DNA from: JBPCRW01 sp050996405 | Lineage (GTDB): Bacteria; Acidobacteriota; Blastocatellia; Pyrinomonadales; Pyrinomonadaceae | Direction of reading: 5' to 3' | DNA: 10,127 nt | Assembly: GCA_050996405.1 (NCBI GenBank) | Contig: JBPCRW010000175.1 | Coordinates: forward strand, 1-10,127 | Part shown: piece after piece, positions 1 to 5,911 of the stretch | How the letters are laid out: each line of letters opens with the position of its first letter | Numbering within the stretch: position 1 is the stretch's first letter | Program-made: the position numbers and the translations under genes | The notes under the pieces: generated by a model | Database searches by the model: none | The model's input: the letters and a program-made list of their open reading frames with translations, nothing else | What the model was told of the DNA's origin: nothing

Positions 1-70
1 CCATTACACGCTTGGTGTCCTGCTTGAGTTCTTTTGCCAGGTCGTAAATACGAACTTTGTTACCCGTCAT
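1..70 (-). CDS. infB: Translation initiation factor IF-2, N-terminal fragment (cut by window edge)
   Basis: Only the first 23 codons are visible, and the gene continues past position 1. The reading starts M-T-G-N-K-V-R-I-Y-D-L-A-K-E-L and continues with K-Q-D-T-K-R-V-M, the typical opening of the IF2_N domain (a small helical module that begins with 'KVRVYELAKEL'-like sequence in IF-2). IF-2 is the GTPase that places initiator fMet-tRNA on the 30S subunit and promotes subunit joining. The ATG is preceded by AGGGA about 8 bases upstream, a usable Shine-Dalgarno. The gene starts 30 bases after the nusA stop on the same strand, the usual rimP-nusA-infB order, and this supports the call although the GTPase domain is not visible. 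Confidence 0.9.
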   Translation of the reverse strand, partial: MTGNKVRIYDLAKELKQDTKRVM

Positions 71-100
71 TTAATTTCCCTATTTTTATAATCTAGAAAA

Positions 101-1741
101 CTATTTATTTTCTTCGCCCGAAATTTCTCCCGCGCCTTCTGTTTCTACGGTTTTTTTAACCGCTTCGTCGGCTTTACTGCTTTCACTCGCACCGATTTCT
201 TCCGTATTTTCAATTTCGGAGGATTCTACCAATCCGGCATTTTCAGATGCCGTTTCAGCCGCTTGCTTTTCTTCGACATCTGATTCTGCCCGTTCCTGCG
301 GCTCGGTTTCATCGACAACTACTTCACTTTCGTTTTGCGGCTGAGAATCGGTAATTTCTTCCGGCGTTTCAGCCGCGCTCATGTTGTCAATGTCTCCGGC
401 GGTCTCATCTGCGCTTTCGCTTTCTTCAATCGCTTTCGTATCGGATTTCGCCATCGAATCCTTTGCCGCGACGACGGATTGCGCCGCTCTGATAATTTCT
501 TCGGCTTCGTCAAGACTGATGTCTAAAATTTCTACCAAATCATCAACCGAAGTTGTCACCAGAGTTTCGACATCGGTAATTCCTTTTTCCTTCAAATCTT
601 CGGCTTGCGAAGCGGAAACGCCTTCCAGCGCAGACACCGGAACGGCTTCGCCCGAAGCCATCAATTTGCCCATCTGCTGCGCGACTTCTCTCTTTAAAAT
701 TTCTTCGCTGACGATGTTGATATTCCACCCGACGAGCCGCGTCGCCAGCCGCACATTTTGTCCGCGCTTGCCGATTGCCAAACTCAATTGGTCTTCGGTA
801 ACAATCACTTCCATATCGTGATTGTTGATGTCGGTGATGCGAACCTGGCTGACTTTCGCCGGACTCAAAGCATTGGCGGCAAAAACCGCCGGTTCATCCG
901 ACCATTCGATAATGTCAATTTTTTCGCCGCGCAATTCCTTGATGATTGACTGCACGCGCGAACCTTTCATCCCGACGCACGCGCCCACCGGGTCAACGTC
1001 TCTTTCGTTTGAAGCGACGGCGATTTTCGCGCGGTCGCCCGGCTCTCTGACCGCCGATTTAATTACAACGGTGTCGTCATAAATTTCCGGCACTTCCATT
1101 TCAAAAAGTCTTTTCAAAAGGTCAGCCGACGCGCGCGAAGCCTGAATTTGTGGACCTTTAGGGTCTTTGGTAATGTCGGAAATGACGACGCGAATGCGCT
1201 CGCCCTGATTCCAGTTTTCGCTTCTGACCTGGTCTCTTTTCGTCAAAATCGCTTCGAGATTACTGCCTAAATCAATAATCATATCGCCGCGTTCAAATCG
1301 TTTGACCGTGCCGTTGACAAGCTCGCCTTTGCGATCAATGTATTCCTCATAAACTTTATCGCGGATTGCCTCGCGCACCTTTTGCACGAGAATCTGTTTG
1401 GCGGTTTGCGCGGCGATGCGCCCCAATTCTTCGGTCGGAAGCGGCAACAATAGAGCGTCGCCGATTTCAATTTCGTCGCCCGCCAATTCCTGCGCTTCCG
1501 CAAGCGAAAGTTCGGTTGTCGGATTTTCAACTTCTTCGACGACAATTTTTTGCGCGGAAATTTCAATCGTCCCGTCCGCGTCGTTCCAGTCAACCTGAAT
1601 GCTGTCGCCGGTTTTATCCTGCGTTTTAAATTGTTTGCGCGCCGCCGCTTTGACGGCTTCCTTCATCGCCTCAATTATCAGATTGCGGTCTAAACCGTTT
1701 TCCGCGCACAATGTTTCGATGCTTTGCCCAATTGATGTCAT
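101..1741 (-). CDS. nusA: Transcription termination/antitermination factor NusA
   Basis: A 546-residue NusA, the RNA polymerase-associated factor that modulates pausing, intrinsic and Rho-dependent termination and rRNA antitermination. Domains in order: N-terminal polymerase-binding domain (about 1-130, with the family-like 'IIEAMKEAVKAAARK' helix at 22-36), S1 RNA-binding domain (about 137-202), KH1 (GxxG-type loop GMKG at 257-260) and KH2 (IGKRG at 323-327). A helix-hairpin-helix-like segment (about 370-425) follows. The last ~110 residues are a low-complexity tail rich in Glu, Ser, Ala and Thr and strongly acidic. It may play the autoregulatory or partner-binding part of the acidic repeats of E. 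coli NusA, but shows no folded-domain signature. The ATG start gives the correct family N-terminus. No strong Shine-Dalgarno is visible. The second arm of a heptamer inverted repeat ends 11 bases upstream of the start. infB follows after 30 bases. Confidence 0.97.
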   Translation of the reverse strand: MTSIGQSIETLCAENGLDRNLIIEAMKEAVKAAARKQFKTQDKTGDSIQVDWNDADGTIEISAQKIVVEEVENPTTELSLAEAQELAGDEIEIGDALLLPLPTEELGRIAAQTAKQILVQKVREAIRDKVYEEYIDRKGELVNGTVKRFERGDMIIDLGSNLEAILTKRDQVRSENWNQGERIRVVISDITKDPKGPQIQASRASADLLKRLFEMEVPEIYDDTVVIKSAVREPGDRAKIAVASNERDVDPVGACVGMKGSRVQSIIKELRGEKIDIIEWSDEPAVFAANALSPAKVSQVRITDINNHDMEVIVTEDQLSLAIGKRGQNVRLATRLVGWNINIVSEEILKREVAQQMGKLMASGEAVPVSALEGVSASQAEDLKEKGITDVETLVTTSVDDLVEILDISLDEAEEIIRAAQSVVAAKDSMAKSDTKAIEESESADETAGDIDNMSAAETPEEITDSQPQNESEVVVDETEPQERAESDVEEKQAAETASENAGLVESSEIENTEEIGASESSKADEAVKKTVETEGAGEISGEENK

Positions 1742-1752
1742 AAACTTCGTTT

Positions 1753-1859
1753 AGTGGTGAACGGTGAACGGTGAGTGGTGAGTTTGGAAAAGAAAATTTG
1801 ATGTTTCAATTTTAGCCCAAAGTTCTTCATTCACCACTCACCGTTCACCGTTCACCACT
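1753..1859. repeat. Heptamer-based inverted repeat between rimP and nusA
   Basis: Two 29-base arms, 1753-1781 and 1831-1859, are perfect reverse complements separated by 49 bases. Each arm is itself a tandem array of a 7-base unit: AGT, GGTGAAC, GGTGAAC, GGTGAGT, GGTGA. The distal arm overlaps the 3' end of rimP, so the last four RimP residues (S-G-E-R) and its TGA stop are written in repeat sequence. In the rimP-nusA transcript the arms could form a long hairpin ending 11 bases before the nusA ATG. A related element lies between xylF and xylG. Heptanucleotide tandem repeats (STRRs) are known from cyanobacteria; any link to this one is only analogy. Confidence 0.9.
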
Positions 1860-2339
1860 TTTCTTAAATTCTTCTTCGATGTCAATTTCCAGATTCGCCT
1901 TAGCGACCGATTGATACGGAAAACGCACTTCGCCGTTTGTTTTGTCGTCAAAAATTATTTCTTCGCCTTCAACATTTTTGATTCTGCCGCGAAAATTTCG
2001 TTGTCCGTTTATCGCGGCGTTCGTTTTAACTTTCGCTAAACTTCCCGTAAATTTTTCAAAATCCTTTAAACTATAAAGCTCGCGTTCGAGTCCGGGCGAC
2101 GAAACTTCCAATGAATAATCGGGCGAAATTAAATTGTCCGCATCAAAAACTTCGGTCACGAAACGGCTGACTAATGAACAGTCTTCGTGGCTTACGCTTG
2201 CCGGTTTATCAATGTAAATTCGGATAATCGGCTGTCTTTCCGAACCGACGATTTCGACGTGAACAAGTTCCAGATTATATTTTTCCGCCGCTTGCACAGC
2301 GGCTTTATGAATTTCTTCCGAACTTGAAAGTTTGTTCAT
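1845..2339 (-). CDS. rimP: Ribosome maturation factor RimP
   Basis: A 164-residue RimP (YlxS/YhbC family), a cytoplasmic protein needed for late maturation of the 30S ribosomal subunit. The N-terminal alpha/beta domain (about 8-85) carries the family signatures 'LELVHVEI' and 'RIYIDKP'. The conserved 'YSLEVSSPGLERELYSLKDF' stretch lies at 75-94, and the C-terminal SH3-like barrel covers about 95-157. The frame is open upstream to 2423. ATG at 2337-2339 is chosen because it gives the family-like N-terminus and because the extra 28 codons would cover a leader hairpin. The Shine-Dalgarno is weak (GGATAAAAGA about 8 bases upstream). The last four codons and the stop lie in the arm of an inverted repeat, so the natural C-terminus may have been trimmed or replaced. 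nusA follows after 103 bases. Confidence 0.95.
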   Translation of the reverse strand: MNKLSSSEEIHKAAVQAAEKYNLELVHVEIVGSERQPIIRIYIDKPASVSHEDCSLVSRFVTEVFDADNLISPDYSLEVSSPGLERELYSLKDFEKFTGSLAKVKTNAAINGQRNFRGRIKNVEGEEIIFDDKTNGEVRFPYQSVAKANLEIDIEEEFKKSGER

Positions 2340-2360
2340 CGCGCGTCTTTTATCCAAAAT

Positions 2361-2398
2361 AAAAAGTGGGCGCGAACCCACCGAAAGCGTTCCCACGC
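2361..2398 (-). promoter_or_regulatory. rimP leader hairpins with T-rich tract
   Basis: Read on the minus strand, GTGGG (2377-2381) and CCCAC (2366-2370) form a short GC-rich stem around TTCGCG, followed at once by TTTTTATTTT. The overall shape is that of an intrinsic terminator. A smaller hairpin, GCGT-GGGA-ACGC, lies just upstream at 2387-2398 and contains a second GTGGG (2392-2396) that could pair with the same CCCAC. Leaders with a hairpin and U-tract before rimP are known in other bacteria (Rfam has a rimP leader family). Placing this in that class is inference from position and shape. It might set an attenuation point sensed by NusA, the product of the next gene. Confidence 0.5.
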
Positions 2399-2414
2399 AT
2401 TGCAGGAAACGATA

Positions 2415-2444
2415 ATAATACACCGATTTTAGTCTCTAAGGCAA
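2415..2444 (-). promoter_or_regulatory. Candidate sigma70-type promoter for rimP-nusA-infB
   Basis: On the minus strand, TTGCCT (2439-2444) and TATTAT (2415-2420) are separated by 18 bases, matching 4/6 and 5/6 of the sigma70 consensus. Initiation would fall near 2408, about 70 bases before the rimP ATG and just upstream of the leader hairpins. This is a visual match only. Confidence 0.4.
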
Positions 2445-2463
2445 GCCGTCATAATAGGCGAAG

Positions 2464-2480
2464 ATTATTGAGCCAATAAT
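2464..2480. promoter_or_regulatory. AT-rich palindrome upstream of the rimP promoter
   Basis: ATTATTG and CAATAAT are perfect 7-base inverted copies around a 3-base centre. The palindrome lies 14 bases past the stop of the small upstream gene and 20 bases upstream of the candidate -35 box. It has no T-tract, so a regulator-binding site or a weak transcript-end hairpin are both possible, and chance is not excluded. Confidence 0.25.
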
Positions 2481-2494
2481 GGAAATCGAATCCG

Positions 2495-2908
2495 TCAGCC
2501 CAATTTATTTTTTGTTTGAGTAAAAAGACTTTGCAGTTCGTTAAATTTTTGTTCGACAGCCGTAAAATCTTTTTTTGATAATTCTGACGAAAAATTTTCC
2601 AGCAAAGCGGCTAATTCTCGCGCCGCCGTCATCGTTCTACCGACTTCGCGCCGGAGTTCGCCGGAAGATTCGCCGCCGCCCGCCGCAGAATTTTTCTTAA
2701 CTTCCGCCACGCCCCAGTGTGAAATGGAAACAAAATCGGCTTTCGCCGTTTCGATAATCCAGCCTTCGTGGTTCAGACGTTCAAAAATATCGCTGTAATG
2801 CGCGTGGAAACCCATTTTTTTGACTAAATCCTTGAAGTCAACCGCCTTAGACTGTTTGCCGCCGGTCACTTCGTTGAGCTTGTGCAGAACCTGATGATAA
2901 ACGTCCAT
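2495..2908 (-). CDS. Small protein of unknown function, winged-helix-like N-terminus and coiled-coil tail
   Basis: No family is recognised with confidence. The ATG at 2906-2908 gives 137 residues. The frame also opens at a TTG at 2942-2944 (149 residues), but that prefix, P-E-S-N-N-S-A-R-I-K-I, has no Shine-Dalgarno and looks non-conserved; neither start has a clear ribosome site. Residues about 1-70 (MDVYHQVLHKLNEVTGG then VDFKDLVKKMGF, DIFERLNHEGWI, ADFVSISHWGVAEVKK) alternate helices and a short beta pair, as in winged-helix DNA-binding domains. A Gly/Ser-rich linker (about 73-80) leads to a charged helical, probably coiled-coil C-terminus. It has no signal peptide or membrane segment and so is likely cytoplasmic. 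It lies upstream of rimP on the same strand with a 155-base gap that holds a candidate promoter, so it is probably a separate unit. Confidence 0.75.
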   Translation of the reverse strand: MDVYHQVLHKLNEVTGGKQSKAVDFKDLVKKMGFHAHYSDIFERLNHEGWIIETAKADFVSISHWGVAEVKKNSAAGGGESSGELRREVGRTMTAARELAALLENFSSELSKKDFTAVEQKFNELQSLFTQTKNKLG

Positions 2909-2991
2909 AATTTTTATTCGCGCAGAGTTGTTTGATTCAGGCAAAAGCTAATTTATCACGTTTCGAGAATTCACAAAATACTCGTCAAAAG

Positions 2992-3096
2992 AGAATAGGA
3001 CGCGGATGAACGCGGATAAAGCGGATTTACGCAGATTTTTTTCATATGACAATCCGTGCGAATCTGTTCAATCAGCGTTCATCCGCGTCCTATTCT
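2992..3096. repeat. Inverted repeat with GCGGAT decamer units downstream of xylH
   Basis: Arms at 2992-3013 and 3075-3096 are perfect 22-base reverse complements with 61 bases between them. The left half continues as four near-copies of a 9-10 base unit, GCGGATGAAC (3002), GCGGATAAA (3012), GCGGATTTAC (3021) and GCAGATTTTT (3031). An inner pair, CAGATT (3032-3037) with AATCTG (3061-3066), allows a second stem. The element begins 9 bases after the xylH stop and fills most of the 197 bases before the next gene. It has no transposase. It may act as a transcript 3' end or stabilising hairpin, but no good T-tract follows it. It resembles dispersed REP/MITE-like repeats; its copy number is unknown here. 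Confidence 0.85.
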
Positions 3097-3105
3097 TTTG
3101 GTAAA

Positions 3106-4296
3106 TCAGCTTTGCTTTCGCCCAACCATATCCAAACCAACGGCGGCGACCAGAATCGAGCCTTTGATAATATCCTGCATAAAATCTTTAACATTCAACA
3201 GCGACATTCCGTTATCGAGACTCGCCATAATCAATGCTCCCAAACACGCGCCGAAAATTGTTCCGCGCCCGCCCATCAGACTTGCGCCGCCAATAACGCA
3301 CGCCGCAATCGCGTCGAGTTCTTTTAAAGTTCCCGCGTCAGGCGAAGCCGAACCGACCCGCGCCGTGAAAATCAGAGCCGCAATTCCGGTCAACGCGCCG
3401 AGCAGAGCAAAAACTTTCAAGATGTTTAATTTCGTGTTGATGCCCGACAGTCGCGCCGCGTCCGCGTTTCCGCCGATGGCGTAAAGGTAACGCCCGAACG
3501 TCGTAAAATTCGTAATGAAAACTCCGAGCAGCGCGACTGCCAGCAAAATCAAAACCGGCACGGGAATTCCGGCATAGGCATTCATCACATACACGAAAAC
3601 AATAACTGCGGCGATTGGCGGAATTGATTTCAACATTTCCGCGCCGTAATTGGCTTCACCGAGACCGTAAGTTTTCTGCGTTCGCGCGCGGCGAAAAGCC
3701 AGAAACAAAAAAAACAAAATAGCAATCAATGCCAAAAACCAGCCGATGTTGAAATTCCAAACCGCATTTGCGGTTAAAGGAATGTGGATTGTGCCGAGAT
3801 AGCCTTGACCTATGTATTTGAAATTTTCGTTGGCAACCGGAATCGTTTCGCTTTGCGTAATCCCTTTAACCGCGCCGCGCCACGCCAGCAGTCCGCCAAG
3901 CGTGACGATAAACGCCGGAATATTGGCGTAGGCGACCAGCGCGCCTTGAAAAAAACCGATGACAACGCCGACCATAACCGCAATCAGCAGCGAGGGAACA
4001 AGCCCGTATCCCCAATTCGTCAAAGCGATTGCCGCGAAACCGCCAGCCAGACCGACGACCGAGCCGACCGACAAATCAATCTGCGCGGCGACAATCACCA
4101 TCAGCATCCCGACCGCCAAAATTCCCGTCACGGACATTTGCAGCATCAGATTTGAAAGATTGCGCGGCGTTAAAAAAATCCCGCCCGTCTGCCAGTGAAA
4201 AAAAAGCCAGATTAAAATCAACGCGCCGAGCATCGTGTATGCCCGCAAATACGATGTTTGAAGATTAAATTTCTTTTCTTTTATTTGTTCCGCCAT
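3106..4296 (-). CDS. xylH: Sugar ABC transporter permease, XylH type (CUT2 family)
   Basis: A 396-residue inner-membrane permease of the BPD_transp_2 family with about ten hydrophobic segments. It forms the translocation path of a D-xylose-type importer with XylG and XylF. Stretches closely resemble E. coli XylH (393 residues): 'TGILAVGMLMVIVAAQIDLSVGS', 'FIVTLGGLLAWRG', 'FGRYLYAIGGNADAARLSGIN', 'LDAIAACVIGGASLMGG' and 'IMASLDNGMSLLNV'. The AARLSGI segment belongs to the cytoplasmic loop that contacts the ATPase. The start is the ATG at 4296, preceded by GAGAAT about 7 bases upstream, and it lies 28 bases after the xylG stop, so co-transcription is likely. The length is normal. Family assignment is strong, but which sugar it carries (xylose, glucose or a related sugar) cannot be read from the permease. 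Confidence 0.95.
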   Translation of the reverse strand: MAEQIKEKKFNLQTSYLRAYTMLGALILIWLFFHWQTGGIFLTPRNLSNLMLQMSVTGILAVGMLMVIVAAQIDLSVGSVVGLAGGFAAIALTNWGYGLVPSLLIAVMVGVVIGFFQGALVAYANIPAFIVTLGGLLAWRGAVKGITQSETIPVANENFKYIGQGYLGTIHIPLTANAVWNFNIGWFLALIAILFFLFLAFRRARTQKTYGLGEANYGAEMLKSIPPIAAVIVFVYVMNAYAGIPVPVLILLAVALLGVFITNFTTFGRYLYAIGGNADAARLSGINTKLNILKVFALLGALTGIAALIFTARVGSASPDAGTLKELDAIAACVIGGASLMGGRGTIFGACLGALIMASLDNGMSLLNVKDFMQDIIKGSILVAAVGLDMVGRKQS

Positions 4297-4324
4297 TTCA
4301 AATTCTCGTTATCGAATAAAATTT

Positions 4325-5836
4325 TTACTGGTTTCCGGTCGCCGCCGCCATTACTTTTTCGGCGGTCGCTTCCGTTCGCGTAAATTCGCCCGTCAATTTG
4401 CCCTCGTGCAAAACTAAAACTCTGTCGGACAAACCCAAAACTTCCGGCAACTCCGACGAAACTAGAACGATTGCCAAACCCGATTTCGCCAGATTATTGA
4501 TATCAGCGTAAATTTCCTGTTTTGCGCCGACATCGATGCCGCGCGTCGGTTCATCGAGAAATAAAATTTTCGGATTCGTAAAAAGCCATTTCGCCAGCAC
4601 GACTTTCTGCTGGTTGCCGCCCGATAAAGTTCCGGCAATCGTCAAAGGCGAATTGGCTTTGACGCGCAAATCCTGCATCGATTTTTTCGCGGCAATCGTC
4701 TCGCGCGTTTCGTTCGTCAAAAACGCTCCGCCGATTTGTTTTAAAGCCGCAAGCGTCATATTTTCGCCGATGGTCTGTCCGAGAATTAAACCGAAACGCT
4801 TGCGGTCTTCGGTCACAAAACCGATGCCGTCTTTGATTGCGTCCGACGGCGAATTTATCGAAACTTTTCGTCCTTCGACAAAAATTTCGCCGCTCGATTT
4901 TCCTTCGTGCGCGCCGAAAATCGTCATCAAAAGATCGCTCCGCCCCGCGCCCATCAAACCGGAAATTCCCAAAACTTCGCCGCGCCGCACGGCGAACGAA
5001 ACATTGTCAACCAGCTTTTTATCAGTTTCCTTTTCAAACGCCGAAATGTTTTTTACTTCGAGAGCCGTTTCGCCGAATTCGTGCTTGGATGTCGGGAAAA
5101 TATTGCCGACTTCGCGCCCGACCATTTGCGCGATGACTTTTTCGACCGATAAATCTTTTGTGTCGCTTGTGCCGACCGTGCGCCCGTCGCGCAAAACCGT
5201 AATTCGGTCGCTCATCTGAAAAACTTCGCCGAGTTTGTGCGAAATATAAATCATCCCGACACCGCGTGATTTCAACTCGCGCAAAATTCCGAACAGCGTT
5301 TCGACTTCCGATTCGGTCAAAGCCGCCGTCGGTTCGTCCAGAACCAAAATTTTTGCCTTTTGCGATAAAGCCTTGGCAATTTCGACCAATTGCTGCGAGC
5401 CGATTCCTAAGTTTCCGACCGGCGTTTTCGGATTTATCGGCAGATTTAAATCCTGAAGAAGATTTCCTGATTTTTGATAAAGCTCCGTCCAATTTATAAC
5501 GCCGAAACTCGAAGGTTCTTTACCGAGAAAAATATTTTCGCCGACCGTTAATTGCTTGACCAGCGAAAGTTCCTGAAAGATGATTGCGATGCCCGCGCTT
5601 TCGGCATCGCGGACATTTTTAAATTGTTTGACCGCGCCTTCGACGACGATTTCCCCGCCGTAAGTTCCCGCCGGATAAACGCCCGACAAAACTTTCATCA
5701 GCGTAGATTTTCCCGCGCCGTTTTCGCCTACAAGAGCGTGAAATTCACCCGCCCGCAAATCAAACGTCACGCCGTCCAGAGCCTTCACGCCGGGAAATTC
5801 TTTGGTGATGGAACGCATTTCTAAAAGCGAATTCAT
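4325..5836 (-). CDS. xylG: Sugar ABC transporter ATP-binding protein, XylG type (two nucleotide-binding domains)
   Basis: A 503-residue duplicated ATPase that powers CUT2 sugar import at the cytoplasmic face. In the first domain, Walker A is GENGAGKST (37-45), the signature is the divergent IGSQQ (145-149) and Walker B is ILVLDEP (163-169). In the second, Walker A is the degenerate GLMGAGRSD (293-301, Arg in place of Lys), with a canonical LSGGNQQ (404-410) and ILFLDEP (424-430). Degenerate second-site Walker A is normal for RbsA/XylG/MglA proteins. ATG at 5834-5836 is chosen because MNSLLEMRSITKEFPG aligns with the E. coli XylG opening MPYLLEMKNITK. The frame is also open to an ATG at 5882-5884, adding 16 residues written by an inverted repeat, and that upstream ATG has the better GGTGA ribosome-site-like sequence. 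xylF lies 75 bases upstream, xylH 28 bases downstream. Confidence 0.95.
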   Translation of the reverse strand: MNSLLEMRSITKEFPGVKALDGVTFDLRAGEFHALVGENGAGKSTLMKVLSGVYPAGTYGGEIVVEGAVKQFKNVRDAESAGIAIIFQELSLVKQLTVGENIFLGKEPSSFGVINWTELYQKSGNLLQDLNLPINPKTPVGNLGIGSQQLVEIAKALSQKAKILVLDEPTAALTESEVETLFGILRELKSRGVGMIYISHKLGEVFQMSDRITVLRDGRTVGTSDTKDLSVEKVIAQMVGREVGNIFPTSKHEFGETALEVKNISAFEKETDKKLVDNVSFAVRRGEVLGISGLMGAGRSDLLMTIFGAHEGKSSGEIFVEGRKVSINSPSDAIKDGIGFVTEDRKRFGLILGQTIGENMTLAALKQIGGAFLTNETRETIAAKKSMQDLRVKANSPLTIAGTLSGGNQQKVVLAKWLFTNPKILFLDEPTRGIDVGAKQEIYADINNLAKSGLAIVLVSSELPEVLGLSDRVLVLHEGKLTGEFTRTEATAEKVMAAATGNQ

Positions 5837-5906
5837 AATGGTGAACGGTGAACGGCGAATGATGAATGTTTTTCGATTTTGCATTCACCATTCACCGTTC
5901 ACCATT
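5837..5906. repeat. Heptamer-based inverted repeat between xylF and xylG
   Basis: The arms are 5837-5868 and 5882-5906. The first reads AAT, GGTGAAC, GGTGAAC, GGCGAAT, GATGAAT, G. The reverse complement of the second reads AAT, GGTGAAC, GGTGAAT, GGTGAAT, G. They therefore match perfectly over the outer 16 bases, and the inner units differ by point changes and one unit of length. It fills almost all of the 75-base xylF-xylG gap, starting 5 bases after the xylF stop and ending at the xylG ATG. It is the same kind of element as at the rimP-nusA junction, more degenerate. In the transcript it could form a hairpin that covers the xylG start region. Confidence 0.88.
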
Positions 5907-5911
5907 TTTAA

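Noticed and set aside
381..821. Open frame of 146 codons on the plus strand inside nusA
   Set aside because: It lies wholly antisense to a certain gene, has Ser/Ala-rich composition typical of a shadow of acidic-gene codons, and shows no family motif or ribosome site.
1753..1859. CRISPR array or insertion sequence as explanation of the heptamer repeats
   Set aside because: The units are adjacent 7-mers without spacers, and there is no transposase or cas gene nearby; the structure is a tandem-unit inverted repeat.
2340..2423. Upstream extension of rimP by 28 codons
   Set aside because: The extra codons cover a hairpin with T-tract and a candidate promoter edge, and their translation (MYYYRFLQCVG...) is unlike RimP N-termini.
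2339..2500. A tRNA upstream of rimP, as metY in E. coli
   Set aside because: No cloverleaf, T-loop or anticodon arm pattern could be found on either strand in this gap.
2992..3096. Strong intrinsic terminator for the xylFGH transcript
   Set aside because: The stem is long, but it is not followed by a run of T on the minus strand (only CTTTTGA), so it was called a repeat and not a terminator.
4536..5219. Open frame of 227 codons on the plus strand inside xylG
   Set aside because: The coding strand here has unmistakable ABC ATPase motifs; the antisense frame has no recognisable domain and is explained by codon bias.
5034..5492. A 152-codon minus-strand frame overlapping xylG
   Set aside because: It is an Arg-rich alternative frame of xylG without an identifiable motif or its own start signals.
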